Shown in pieces: positions 12,703 through 24,004 of a stretch of DNA of 64,000 nt. Numbering within the stretch: position 1 is the stretch's first letter; each line of letters opens with the position of its first letter. The DNA is taken from assembly GCA_037576215.1 (NCBI GenBank), contig JBANDB010000015.1, positions 1,302,001 to 1,366,000 of the forward strand, in the 5' to 3' direction. A program made the position numbers and the translations under genes. A model generated the notes under the pieces. The model saw nothing but the letters and a program-made list of their open reading frames with translations, was not told the origin of the DNA and did no database searches. This DNA comes from Armillaria gallica. Lineage: Eukaryota; Basidiomycota; Agaricomycetes; Agaricales; Physalacriaceae.

Positions 12703-13363
12703 AACATAATGGCTAAAACATGGAAATGGACTAATAGTCATAATGTCCAAGAAGGGGATTGTTGAAATGACAAGCAAGAAGATGGGATGATAGCATGTGA
12801 GGTGCTCCAGAGGGCATTGACTTTAACAATTCAGTTATGACATGCTTATCCAGTTACCATGTCAAAAACAGCCATTTCCATACCATGGTGTGGGCCAGGT
12901 AAGTTTCAACTTTGCTGCCTCTATCAAGCCTCTACTCTCCCCACAGCACATCATTGGTGTGACAGGCTCCTAACTGAGCTTCAACTGAGACTACTTATCC
13001 ATGCTATAGCAACAATGTGAGTATCAATCAATGAGCAATGATTGAGCAACAAGTTGGCAATGAGCATTGAATGTCAATGGATGTAAGTCTGATAGAAATT
13101 ATCAGAGTTCAAATGATGACCATACCCACCATGTCAGATATCTGAGTTAGAGACATAAGAACCAGAATATATCTCTCTTCCTCTCTCCTGCCAGTAATGA
13201 TAGCTATTAACAGTGATCACCCAAATCATGGGAGTTTCTACCCATCCATTACATGGCTTACAGAAGTAACAGAACAAAGATTTATGGCACTCATAAAAAC
13301 TATTTTGCTCCATTGCAGTGGCTCCAAACAAACAACAGAGATTCAATAAGATATCATAGTAAT

Positions 13364-13477
13364 AAGCCGGGTTTGGGGCGGGCCCCAATAAGCCGAAGTC
13401 CCATGTCGCAGTCAGGTTGCCAAGACCCAAGGTATGAGGGTCTGGCAATTGTGACGAAGACACAGGGCATAGGCTTG
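13364..13477 (+). repeat. Helitron 114-nt terminal box, copy 4
   Basis: This is the junction between units 3 and 4. Palindrome and hairpin are present; it ends CTTG and is followed by TCTATATA. Confidence 0.75.
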
Positions 13478-14091
13478 TCTATATATTAATACAGGTCGAT
13501 GATGACAAATATAGCGGACTTTGAATTTTCCAGCCATTGCCATCCTCTGGCATAATCCGGCTGAGTTTTAATTATGTTGCACTGCCGTCGCTGCCACTTT
13601 CTGCCTCTCTATGAGTTCTGCTGCCGCTGCATACCTTTACTGGTGGTCCATCCCCACATGGCAAATCATTGGGGCATGTCCAGCATCCAGTATTCACTGA
13701 ACTAAGACTATCCACTGACTATTAGTCTATGGATGCTGACAGGACACTGTAGGCTCCAAAGTGAGTATCAAACAATGAGCATTGAGCAAGCAATAAGTGA
13801 ACAATAAACATCAAATAAAAAATTAGTAGGTAGGATTAGGAGCCAGGAGACCATTCAGGGACAGATAATGCATATAGATGTACTGACTATGCCATAATTT
13901 GCTTATTACAAGGGTTTGGCAAGGCTCAAGCCTTTCCCCAGCAGGTAGAAATGGCAAGAAGACCATGCATGTAAGAATACATGCTATGATCAGCCTTTCT
14001 CTGTCCATGTAAAGCAACAAGCTGAGGTAACAAGTACAAATTATGAGATATGTATACTACTTCAAAGTCTGAGGAAGCAAGGAAACATAAG

Positions 14092-14413
14092 TAGAGATGT
14101 GCATCATACCTGTAGTATGGTGGCTATGTATGGTGTAAACAGATATGGGTCTATACTGTGGCCAACTTTAAAGACCTAAAATATGGCCATATTCATACAG
14201 TTTCAATACTGTCATTGAGAGAGGGACAGAAGACTATCTTATGCCATAAAGGTTAGTACCTATGACCTAAAGAAGCATATAATACTCACCCTTTGGCACT
14301 GGATATCTGTATATGGACAATGGTATAGATATGACATCAACTGTACTGTACCATGGCCAATAATTTTTATATGGTCTACAGTCATATCTGTAACAGTACA
14401 ATGCATGTCCCTA
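14092..14413. mobile_element. hAT-type MITE nested in Helitron unit 4 (first)
   Basis: The ends are TAGAGATGTGCATCATACC and GTACAATGCATGTCCCTA. The 8-bp flanking repeat AACATAAG is perfect (14,084-14,091 and 14,414-14,421). It is orthologous to the MITE at 12,369-12,702. Confidence 0.75.
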
Positions 14414-14736
14414 AACATAAGTAATGACTAAAACATAGAAATGAACTAATAGTCATAATGTCCAAGAAGGGGATCATTGTAATGATAAGCAAGAAGATGG
14501 AATAACAGCATGTGAGGTGCTCCAGAGGGCTTTGACTTTAACAATTCAGCTATAACATGCTTACCCAGTTACCATGTCATAAATGGCCATTGTCATACCA
14601 TGATGCAGGCCAGGTGAGTTTCAAATTTGCTGCCTTTACCAAGCCTCTACTCTCCCCACAGCAAATCATTGGTGTGACTGGCTCCTAACTGAGCTTCAAC
14701 TGAAACTACTTATCCATGCTATAGCAACAAAGCGAG

Positions 14737-15080
14737 TAGGGATCCACACCATATCCATACATGGATACAACCATAAAATATATAGGTTGACCTGTATCAT
14801 CACTGTATGGGCTGAAATCATAAATGGTATGGGTCATAACTGTACCTGTCAACTGTATTTCTGGCAATGCCAAGTGACTTCAAAATTCTTTTAGACCAAA
14901 TTTGTTTTAGATACACAAATAAGATTAGTATCTGTCAGATCACAGTAAATAATAGACAAAATTACCTATATTGAGCAAACCCATACAAGACCTGTATTCT
15001 TTCTGGATCCTGAAATTGCATACAGTACTTGTATGAACTATCCCATAATTCTGTAAATACAGGTATGGTGCAGATCTCTA
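14737..15080. mobile_element. hAT-type MITE nested in Helitron unit 4 (second)
   Basis: The ends are TAGGGATCC... and ...GATCTCTA, with flanking repeats AAAGCGAG (14,729-14,736) and AAACTGAG (15,081-15,088). It is orthologous to the MITE at 122-428 but keeps about 45 nt near its right end that the unit 0 copy has lost. Confidence 0.7.
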
Positions 15081-15408
15081 AAACTGAGTATTAAGCAATG
15101 AGCAATAAATGTCAATAGATGTAAGTCTTATAGAAATGACCAGAGTTCAAATGATGACCATAGCAGCCCACCATGTCAGATATCTAAGCCAGGGACATAA
15201 GAACCAGAATATATAGCTCTTCCTCTCTCCTGTCAATAGTGACAGTTATTAACAATGATCACACAAATTATGGGAGTTCCTACTATCTATCTATTACATG
15301 GCTTACAGAAGTAACAGAACAAAGCTTTATGGCACTCATAAAAACCATTCTGCTCTATTGCAGGGGCTCCAAACAAATAACAGTGATTCAACAAGATATC
15401 ATAGTAAT

Positions 15409-15522
15409 AAGCCAGGTTTGGGGCGGGCCCCAACAAGCCGAAGCCCCATGTCGCAGTCAGGTTGCCAGGACCCGAGGTATGAGGGTCTGGCAATCGTGAC
15501 AAAGACAAGGGGCATAGGCTTG
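15409..15522 (+). repeat. Helitron 114-nt terminal box, copy 5 (array end)
   Basis: This is the last copy, followed by non-Helitron DNA. It fixes the 3' boundary of the element family at the CTTG on 15,519-15,522. Confidence 0.75.
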
Positions 15523-16712
15523 TTCGAGACAGAGAGAACAACATGATGCATGCTTAGTCATCCCTTTTCGACAAGACTCTCTTCCTGCCAGTTCATCATT
15601 AGCACCACCACCATATGCATCTACACTCCATGTCGGTCTTAGCTTTTGGCTATATCTCTTGAGTTTACCACAGCAAGACGGCGAGCGGGAAAAGTCAATA
15701 CTGAATGGCCAGCGATTCGGCTCCAGATGTGCACGTATGTACATCTACGTGTTTAATTTCCTGTGTCGAGATCTCCAATCTGGTGGGTCCAGATGTACCC
15801 TTACTTTCGTGGATGTTGACTAATAATACTTGCTCTCTGTACGCAGCCTCGGCACGATAGGTATGACTCTTGTCTGGGGTTTTCGTGAACAGGCCGGCAC
15901 TGTCTGATCGAGTTACCGACGGGAGCATCCCAAGGGATACATCTCGCCCCGTTTATCTTAGACATGAGAAACATGGACCCATAGGCGCCCTCGTTCGTGT
16001 TTCAGATCTGCCTCTACAATCTCATCTTAATATGAGATCACGGCAGTTGAACTCAATCCCGACAAACAGCAGGCAGATCCCTCCGTGGTTTGTACTCCCG
16101 AGACGCGTATGTGATAGCCGAGCACACTGCCAAGTGACCGGATCCTTGAAGAGAACGTCAGTGCGTGCGTCAACAAACAAGACTAGGCGCTCACATCCAG
16201 TTGTGAAGGAAATGTTGGTCTCTATCTCTTCCAAATGTTTATGTTGTTTCTTGTCAAGTGCGTCGTAGTCTTATTCTTTTGTCCAGAACTACTCACTCTC
16301 CCGCTTTATCTCCGCCTCATTCATCCCAGACGCGAGAAACATGGACCCACACATTCCGTGTTTCAGATCTTTCTCCTTGAAAAACCGGCGGGGCCATTGA
16401 TCTCCATTCCAATTTCTGACACGATAGTACGCGAGAAGCATATCTCCCGTGAGGATGATATGCGTCCATAAACAGGTAAGTCTCAGCCTGTCAGAATACC
16501 AATCTCAGCAGAACTAAAAATTTGAATCCAGAGCAAAGATTTATTATCTCCTCTCCCCACTAGAATGAATGTCTTTGTGGATTGGGTAGGACTCGGTATC
16601 TTTCCCGGAATCCCAGTGCACCATATCTGGATTCCTAGTACACATGCCAAATCAGGGAGGATGAGTACTCCCGCTTTATCTTACCTGGATAGGTACCCTT
16701 GCGTGGGCACAT
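15523..16712. other. Non-coding stretch with a short duplicated segment
   Basis: No gene is recognised. A segment near 15,945-16,015 (GAGAAACATGGACCCA... GTGTTTCAGATCT) recurs near 16,312-16,372 in the same orientation with substitutions. The open frames here lack recognisable motifs. Confidence 0.4.
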
Positions 16713-17763
16713 AGAATTCTGCATTTGCGTTTGCGTGCGTTCGTTTGCGTTTTCACGCATGCGTTTGTCACGTCTGCGAGAGCATGACATGGATGCGTTT
16801 GTTGGGCATCTTGTGCATTTGGACTTACAGACGCCTGTAAACTCACCTCATTAGCTACAGTGTAAGTAAGACTTACTGCCTATCACTTTATACCCAGTAT
16901 GACATTGACACAAGCAATAATTGACTTTCTTTGTCATGGTAGAGTCTCTGTATATTTGAATTCATTGATTTTTGAGCTGTACTTTTAAATGTAAGAGCGA
17001 TCAGAGGTTTTAAGAGGTGTTAGAGGTCATGAGGTATGATAATATTCAGTAAAGACTACGGTACCATGACCATTCTGTCATGGAACAAGTTGAAGAAACT
17101 GAGCCAAATCCTGGCTCGAAAAGGATACCTTGACAGCAACCTGGCTATGTACAACTAGAATACATCATAACAATACAATATGTGCATAGAGTGAGCGACT
17201 AAAAGCAAATACGGGCGGGAGAAATCGAAGCGATCATAAGTCAACTAGTTCAACTCGGACTTGAACGCATCAAACGCACCGAACGCAGATTTGTCACATA
17301 ACTGTCACACACTTGCGTTTAATTTCGGACGCATGCGTGCACTATCTTAACGCATGCGTGACTTATTTTTGAGATGCGTGAGTCTTTGTGTTGATTTTAG
17401 AGGTGCCTGATTTACTTAAAGTTGAGAAAAGCGAAGGGATTACAAGTAGTTCAGCATAAAATGGTACCATAGTCATTGTGAAACTAGAACTGACTAACAT
17501 GCATGCATTTATGGTCTATATAGATGATTCCCCTTCGTTCTTAAGTCATAGTAAGTCACGGAGATATTTACAGGAAACTCAGAAAAGTTTGTCATTATTC
17601 AACAGAAAACATAATTAACCGGTATCGTTGAAATGGTACTGGCTATCAGGATACGGTGCATCTAAATGCATCGATGGGCCTACAAACGAAAGCAAGTTGA
17701 ACTCACGCAAACGCAGACAAACGCAGTTGAACGCATCCACGCAGATGTCGAACGCAGAATTCT
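16713..17763. mobile_element. Candidate non-autonomous DNA transposon with TGCGTT repeats
   Basis: Both ends carry AGAATTCTGC in inverted orientation. AGAATTCT is itself a palindrome, so it could equally be an 8-bp target duplication (16,713-16,720 and 17,756-17,763). Just inside are clusters of TGCGTT/TTTGCGT (left) and AACGCA/CAAACGC (right), the pattern of subterminal transposase-binding repeats. A third cluster at 17,260-17,380, with ACGCATGCGT palindromes, suggests that one copy inserted into another. No transposase frame is present. Confidence 0.45.
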
Positions 17764-18300
17764 CTTGGCCCCCCTCGCGTCCTGTGTGCCAGATCTTGTT
17801 GAATTCCGGCCTCTATTGAAAAGAAACATACTATACGAGCAAGGGGAATCGAACCCTGTATCTCCTCGCTCTCCTCTCCCCACACCGCGGAGCCTTCCCA
17901 CTACGCCCTATATAGATTCGCTGTCAAACGCGGTACATATAGCATCAGCCCCTGCTTCTTGACGCCAAGTCAACAACAGAGCAACGTCTGTTTCCCCACA
18001 TTCAAGCCGACTCGCCGCCGCAGGGGACAATGTTCAGCCGGTGGGCGGATGTCTAAATTGGAGGATCCGCAAACAGTGACGTGTGGTCGGGAGAGGCGGA
18101 CCTACGAGCGTCAACTAGAGTGCGTATTCGACGTGATAGTGATATACGTGCTGGGTTAGTATGTAGGCGGGACGTTCTCAGTCTGGCTTAGGAAACGGAG
18201 AGAATTGGCTTGTACTCGAGTCGAGATACATAATCTAGATGGGACCGAAGGTAGTCGCAGAGGGAGTACAGTGCTTATGATATTTGTAGACACCATATTA
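17764..18300. other. Non-coding stretch, no gene recognised
   Basis: It contains a tRNA-like fragment on the - strand (17,836-17,905) that does not fold as a tRNA. Nothing else is recognised. Confidence 0.4.
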
Positions 18301-20335
18301 TTGTATTACAATGATAGCACAGGCATAACTGTCAACTAGAGTATGATTGGAATTGAGGACGCGTGGAATGGATGACACGTTATGATAGGTTGTGGTATCT
18401 GATGCTGAGAAAGCGTACAACAAACGTGGTATAGTAACATTAAGGGGCTAGAATGCGCAGATTGGGAGTACGGTAACTGCTTGGGACTCTGATGCGAGCA
18501 ACTCGGAGAGGGCGACGTAGTAAGCGATGATGCTAAATGTGCACCCTGATTTGGTGAGGCTGGGAAGGTGTGAGCTAAGGGAGAGAAGGAGGAGAGAGGA
18601 GATGTACGCGGTGCGGATGGTAGCCTTGCGGACAACGCGGACAACTCCTAACAGGCGGGAAGAATAGACGTGACAGGAAGACAGCCGAAGAGGACGATGA
18701 ATGAGGCGGAGTTGCGGAGTGAGGTGATGCTGCATACATCGGGTTTAGTAATAAGCGGTGAGGGGAAGGGAAGGGACGAACAAGAATAGAACCGTGACTA
18801 TCATCCAGGAAAACAGGTACACAGCGAGGGCAGACGAGAGCTCGGGTGCATCAGTGCAGAATGCATACAGAACTGCGAACACGCCACATGAAGGTTATGG
18901 GATACACGTCTCATGGTTCTTCATGTATACTGCATCTCACTTCCGAGGTCCGAAACCCGTTGCCATCGACTGGCTCACCGTACCCCTGCATCTCTATGCC
19001 ACATCTATCCCATAGACACCTCCCTCGGCGTGCGCACGCACTCGAGTTAGTGTCGAAAGCGCCGCGGGAGACAAGTCTGCGTACCCTATCGAGCTCGTCC
19101 CAAACACCCTTATCGATGGCGCAACAAGCGTCAACCGTCCCTCTGAAAGACGGCCTTAGTGGAGGTCGAGGTAGGGGCAATATCACGTACCGTTGGGGAT
19201 GTTGACACGCCGTCGACGTGGAGTGCAACAATTGAGAGGGAACCTGATCAACATGAGCAAGACTAAATCGTTCAAAGAGCAATACACGCACCTCCGCCAA
19301 TACATCTAGCACTCCCTCGAGAATATCTTCCACCATCCCACCCTTGGAATCCTGACAGCGGCGGTCAGAGTAATTGTTAGCCCTCGTTCAAGTCAGCTCG
19401 GGGAATGGCTTACCGAGCCTAACGACCCTGCTCCCAGTAATCTCTTCAATTCGTGAATGTCTATTGCCATCCGACGGGTCTTGTCATTATCGCCAGCACA
19501 CGGGGCCCATCTGATGAATGCTGCATGAGCAAAACGTGAGAAAAATAGAGAAATTCGTGTACCGCTGCGTAGGCGACGTGAACGAATGAGTTGTTGAGGA
19601 AACCGTCGGCGGCGCGTTGCAGGGCGAGCCTAGGGAAAGAAAAGGAACGTTAAGCCACGTAGAACGAGAGTCGGTGCACATTCCCTTACTCGGTAATTAA
19701 ATCATGCTGCTGCAAATCTCGTTAGTAAAGGCTGTCAACGCCGAGATGTAAAATGCTTACCTTTCTTGATATTTCTCGCCCATTCCACGCGTTGTCGGGA
19801 CACACGACGGCAGACATACGGCTGAACGAAGGAAATAAGAAAGAGATAAGGAAGATCGAATCAGAACCGAGCTCATTGTCGAGCTTGACGACGAGACGCC
19901 AATCAACGTGGCAGTCAAGAAGTAAAACTCGATTACCAAAAAGTCGCCCAAACGAGCTAATTTCCGGTCACGAGACCACGACGCGTCCACCCACGCCGAG
20001 TCAATTTCTCGCTCATTCACATCATGCAAGACAACGACGGTGGGCTCGACACGAGGAGAGTGGCGATGTTATAGGGCACATTAACAAGAGAAGGAAACTC
20101 TGTTGACGTCCATAGCCTCTGCCGTGGGGCCCGGAATACAATGGTGAGGGATGTAGTGAACGAGTCGATTCGGGCGGGGGCAAGGAATTTCCGGTACTCG
20201 GGGATAAACCAGATCGTGATGTCCCAGGCCAATAAATAGGTGTTCTCGCCGAATTCCGTGGAGGGAGATACTGCTTGCTCGCCTCTGACAAACTCTAGAC
20301 TGCATGAGCACCCGCGATGGAAACCAATTTTTTTT
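18300..20335 (-). pseudogene. Unrecognised multi-exon gene, family X copy A
   Basis: On the - strand, several short protein-like blocks are separated by intron-like gaps and frame breaks. In transcript order: one with WFIPEYRKFLAPARIDS (about 20,200), one with SWSRDRKLARLGD (about 19,960), one with NNSFVHVAYAAVHEFL (about 19,600), one with EDILEGVLDVLAEVRVLLFE (about 19,320) and a hydrophobic block FSIIAYYVALSELLA (about 18,510). The same blocks in the same order recur at 48,800-50,401 and partly at 41,640-42,930 and 44,130-44,550. I do not recognise the family. The conserved blocks suggest a real ancestral gene that is now decayed. Confidence 0.5.
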
Positions 20336-21565
20336 TGGGATAGTGAGCATGATGTAGCCCCCTATAGCAGTGGCCGCGGCTTTATTTTGGTTAATTTTTC
20401 CCCATAGGAATCGGTGTGTTGTCTGTCTCGTTTGCGTTTTATAATAACTTGTTTGCCTTCAGCCGTTTGCAACTCAGCGTTCATCTCTACATCGAGGCTG
20501 AGGCTCCGAACATTTCTTACATGAGTGAGGTATCGTCATGAGCCTTGCCCTTGTTCAGTTTGTCCTTCGAACTACTCCAAGACATCGCAAGCTCCTTTGT
20601 CTCGCCACACATTAATTCCCTCCGGTTGTCCAAAGGCATACTGGAGCGCAATACTGCCTCTTGCGACTCTGGATGTCCTGTCATGTTGATATTCTAGATG
20701 ATATACTGGGTGGTGAATCTTCGGTCATCGGTGCGATCGAGGATAAACCAACCTAACGTGGCATGAAAGAGGTTGTCCTATAATGTTGATCATAGTACTG
20801 AGTACTCAAAATGTAACAGAATACTATTTCCTATCTTCCTAGATCATATGGATATGCAGTGAAGCGCGTAGAGTGAAGAGGTGTTCGCATCTAGGCAGGC
20901 AGCTAGAGTTCGAATTCCTTAGCTGATGCCAGGCCTTAGCACCCTGCTAGTGCCTCTGGGAAAAAGTTGGTTCTATATGCTATCGATCTATTGTCCTCTC
21001 AGCTCTCCCCCTCCCTTAAGCTACCTTGACCAGGATGTGTCACGAGCTAAGGGCTTGAATACGGTGCTCACGTTCCAAGCAGAGTCCCGCTCAATGGGGT
21101 ATGGAGGCGATGTAGAAAGCAGACATCATTTGACTTGCGCGCGCGTTCAAATAAAGGCTACTGCGAAACTTTATATAAAATGTTGCTGGTTAACTTGCAG
21201 GCATCTTTGTACCTTCAGCCAAATGTCAGTGAGAGTCTACTACCAAAATGTATTGACTTGTAGTATCGACAATAGGTTCCGCGAAGCCCCGTCGTTCTTG
21301 TTTCAGTGGTTCCCAATCATTCAGAGTTTACCCTTCTATAGTCCTTACTTCTATCCTGTCGCGGCAACAGCATCTGTGTGTTTTATGATGGCTGGCGACA
21401 ATGCCATAATTCCCGGAACTTTGAATGTTTTGCAATCTACCCTTATGAGCCCAAGAGATTAACCAGGTTACGAAACTCCATACCTGTGAATATTTCAATG
21501 CATTGGGCTCTCCGTCACTGTCGCACCGTCAGATGGGAAATATGAATCAACAAAGAAGGATGGAC
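20336..21565. other. Non-coding stretch, no gene recognised
   Basis: No recognisable protein. The part from about 21,400 to 21,565 resembles the DNA just downstream of the DUF6535 gene (29,281-29,438), so the duplication that made the adjacent fragment included its 3' flank. Confidence 0.4.
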
Positions 21566-22045
21566 TCACCTAGATGAACCGGCAACTTCATATAGCCAGG
21601 GCAGTCGGTGTACATCTTTATACGCATCGTAATCATACTGTAGTAGAGACTCGTTGTCACCGCTATGGCCTAGCATATTCTGCAGCTCCCTAATTACAAC
21701 GACGGCCAGAACACGTTTGAGAAGGTCCCACTCGCGGAATTGCCCTCCTGATGCCCACCGCACTAATCGCAAAAGAAACTCTGGCCAGACATTTTGCATG
21801 GCGGGATGTCGCACCCACTTATAGAGGATACTCTGGTTATGTTCACTAATGAGAAGCAACATAACTTGGACGAGTCCGTCGATCAAAAAGTGCAAGGAAT
21901 AACGTAACGGTTCGAGGGAAGTTTCATGGGACTCGGTGTCGCGCATAGATAACGCTGGAGGCAGGTTCAAAGAAGACGATATGAGACGTCCCACGGCGGT
22001 ATGAGGCATCACGTCGTTCTCCGATCCCTCGCCACCATCTGTGGG
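21566..22045 (-). pseudogene. DUF6535 gene, C-terminal fragment (paralogue)
   Basis: About 150 residues match the last part of the DUF6535 gene at 29,439-31,484: shared blocks include LPPALSM, QVMLLLI, RLVRWASG, WDLLKRVLA and a C-terminal LHEVAGSSR (LYEVAGSSR here). Similarity starts abruptly near 22,045 (GGEGSENDVMPHT). The membrane domain is missing. After the last Arg codon this copy reads AG|GTGAGT, a good splice donor, while the main copy reads AG|ATGAGT. The true C-terminus may therefore lie in a further exon. Confidence 0.8.
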
Positions 22046-22239
22046 TGAACGATCACAGCCTCAATATGAAGGATGGCGAGTTCCCGTGGTGGCAGCTCGT
22101 GAAGAGCGTCTAGGAGCAGCCGTGCGGGATATACAAATCAGGACGGTAACCAACTGGTTCGAACTCGTCAAGGATTCAATAAACCCGGCGTGACCCCATC
22201 CTGATGACTGGAAATATCGACGTGGACTTTGAGAATGTA

Positions 22240-22587
22240 AGAACACCGAACCGAGGTGGATGCGTATCATCTATTGTGCCGACTACAGGGCCGTCTCATT
22301 CCTCGAGTCTACGGTCTCGTTCATCTCCCTATGTCTTCCTCCCAGCCTCTTCATCCCATCACGGATTACATCCCTGGCATTGTCGTCGAGTACGTCCAAG
22401 GTGTAAGCATGGGTTCGCTCTGACCTGGCATCGATATCTCTCGTCCAGAGGCGATCGTGGCGTAGAACCAATACATGCCTGAGGATCACCGCAGACAGAC
22501 GTTCGAGAGGATTTCGGGTACGGGATGGGAAGGGGCAAGAAAAGAAATAGGGCAATGGCGGCTCAAGCCGGGTATTCAGAAAATGTA
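22240..22587 (+). pseudogene. Kinase-like relic 1 (internally deleted)
   Basis: It contains LHPITDYIPGIVVEYVQGVS (about 22,345-22,410), then stops, then TFERISGTGWEGAR and GQWRLKPGIQKM to a stop at 22,585. These are the middle and C-terminal blocks of the kinase-like family seen best at 45,161-46,223. The catalytic loop and DFG segment between them are deleted, so it cannot be functional. Confidence 0.6.
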
Positions 22588-22926
22588 GAGATGATTAGTA
22601 GGCGATGTTGATAGATGAGGTGGACTCTCGTCATACATCATACTGACAGAACCCAATGTATACGACACGACATTCGGCGGAGTACCGTGCATGCCAGTGG
22701 CACAGAGCTATGATGCCCGTATCAAATCCCATTTTTTCCAACGGATGAAAATGACACATCATCTCTCTTATTTGCTAAGAGAGATAGTCGTGGTCAGGAT
22801 CTACGTTCAAAAGACGAACACGTCCGATCAGCGAGTCGTGGATTTGTGGTGTGGTCGGGTTTCTTTGTCGATGGCTACGACGTCTCTGCGGTAGGATGCG
22901 TCATATTGGGAAATTTGCGCCACGGA

Positions 22927-24004
22927 TTAGTCGTGGTCATATCGATGCCTGCAGAAAACTCCTGGTCTTATACTTCACTGATGCACCTCCTCTTTCGCCC
23001 CCGGCCAATCCGTGCCTACCACTCTCTCGAACGTCGTCTAACAGGCCATACTCTCCACGCATTCATTGAATGTCAAAAGCTCTTTATAATGCCAGTCCGA
23101 GATCTTGTATGGTGTCACAATCCTCTTTCAGTGTCCGTTCTCGGGATCTACTAGATGTCGCCGCATGTAACGCGTATTCGTCATCGTTAAGTCCAGGCCG
23201 CCTAATATTGGCCTCCAAAGTCGATGATGACAGGAGTCCGATTCCCTTCCCGCAGAATGACATTCCTGGGGTGGATGTCGTTATGCAGCAAGGAGTTCTC
23301 CACCTTAACGGCACCATCAACTCGCTGGATATCCTCTCGGCTTCTTATTCTGAGACGTCGATACCCGATTTGGGCTTCTCCACACTAATGCCGAGGATAT
23401 ACTCGAGAGCGAGTCCTTGCGGGACGTCCGTGATGGGATGGAGTGGAGTAGACTCCGGGGTAATGCAGAGACGAACGACGCCAAAAGGACCGGAAATATA
23501 CCGGTGATGCAAAAGCCGATACACGTCGGAGGACCCCATCTTCCCAAACCAAGTCGAGACCTCCTACATCCAATCCTCCCAAAGCTCCTTGTCAGGTCGG
23601 TTATCAAAATCACTGCTGTCCTCGAACCAGTCGGAATAGCACCAGTTTGGATGTCACGGACGGGCACGTCGTAGGTAGTCATCGATGGAAGTATTCAGTT
23701 TGTCCTCATTGAAATGATAGCCGAGCCTGCGATCTGCAAGCTCGAGGATAACCTTTTCGCGGTCAACGTGTAGATGAACTAGTATGATTGTGGTAGATGT
23801 GAAAGGTTCGAAGCGTTTGACCACCATGACTGCGAGAGGTCCGAAAGTATCAGAGTCTTGCGCTTGGAATTGGAAGTGAAGGATCGATCCGGGGAGATAC
23901 ACCGCTGGAATATCACAATTCAACAGGAATGCAAAGCAAATCAGCCAATTAACGTACCTAAATCCGGCGTCACCCATTGCCCACTCGAGTAAAAAGTCTG
24001 GCAT
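22927..24004 (-). pseudogene. Kinase-like relic 2
   Basis: On the - strand, with frame changes, these blocks appear in order: VYLPGSILHFQFQAQDSDTF, VVKRFEPFTS, ILELADRRLGY, ELWEDWMWEVSTW, PITDVPQGLALEYILG, the catalytic loop LLHNDIHPRNVIL (about 23,270), VIIDFGGQY (about 23,220), and TFERVVGTDWPGAKEEVHQ followed by TGA where relatives have Trp. HND and DFG are both intact here, unlike relic 4. Several frameshifts and stops make it a pseudogene. The family looks like the atypical protein kinases expanded in agaricomycetes; this assignment rests on the loop and DFG motifs only. Confidence 0.65.

Larger units (their letters stand above)
11662..13477 (+). mobile_element. Non-autonomous Helitron, array unit 3 (1,816 bp)
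   Basis: It starts TCTATATA and shares about the first 100 nt with the coding units, and shares the 114-nt 3' box. The interior is unrelated to the helicase gene, AT-rich and without a coding signal. It is homologous to unit 4 over most of its length. It contains a nested hAT-type MITE at 12,369-12,702. This is the usual structure of a non-autonomous Helitron: conserved ends around unrelated filler. Confidence 0.8.
13478..15522 (+). mobile_element. Non-autonomous Helitron, array unit 4 (2,045 bp)
   Basis: It has the same organisation as unit 3, with the addition of a second MITE at 14,737-15,080 that explains most of the length difference. It starts TCTATATA and ends CTTG at 15,522, followed by T of unrelated DNA (TTCGAGACAG). 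That fits Helitron insertion before a T. This is the right edge of the array. Confidence 0.8.

Noticed and set aside
17836..17905. tRNA-like sequence on the - strand (GGGTTCGATTCCCC and GTAGTGGGAAGGC)
   Set aside because: The acceptor arms do not pair, the T stem has mismatches and no anticodon loop with U33 can be placed. At most a degenerate tRNA or tRNA-derived repeat.
18336..18735. Long overlapping open frames on the - strand within family X copy A as independent genes
   Set aside because: They overlap in different frames and the homologous DNA in copies B and D breaks them. Only the block conserved between copies was retained.
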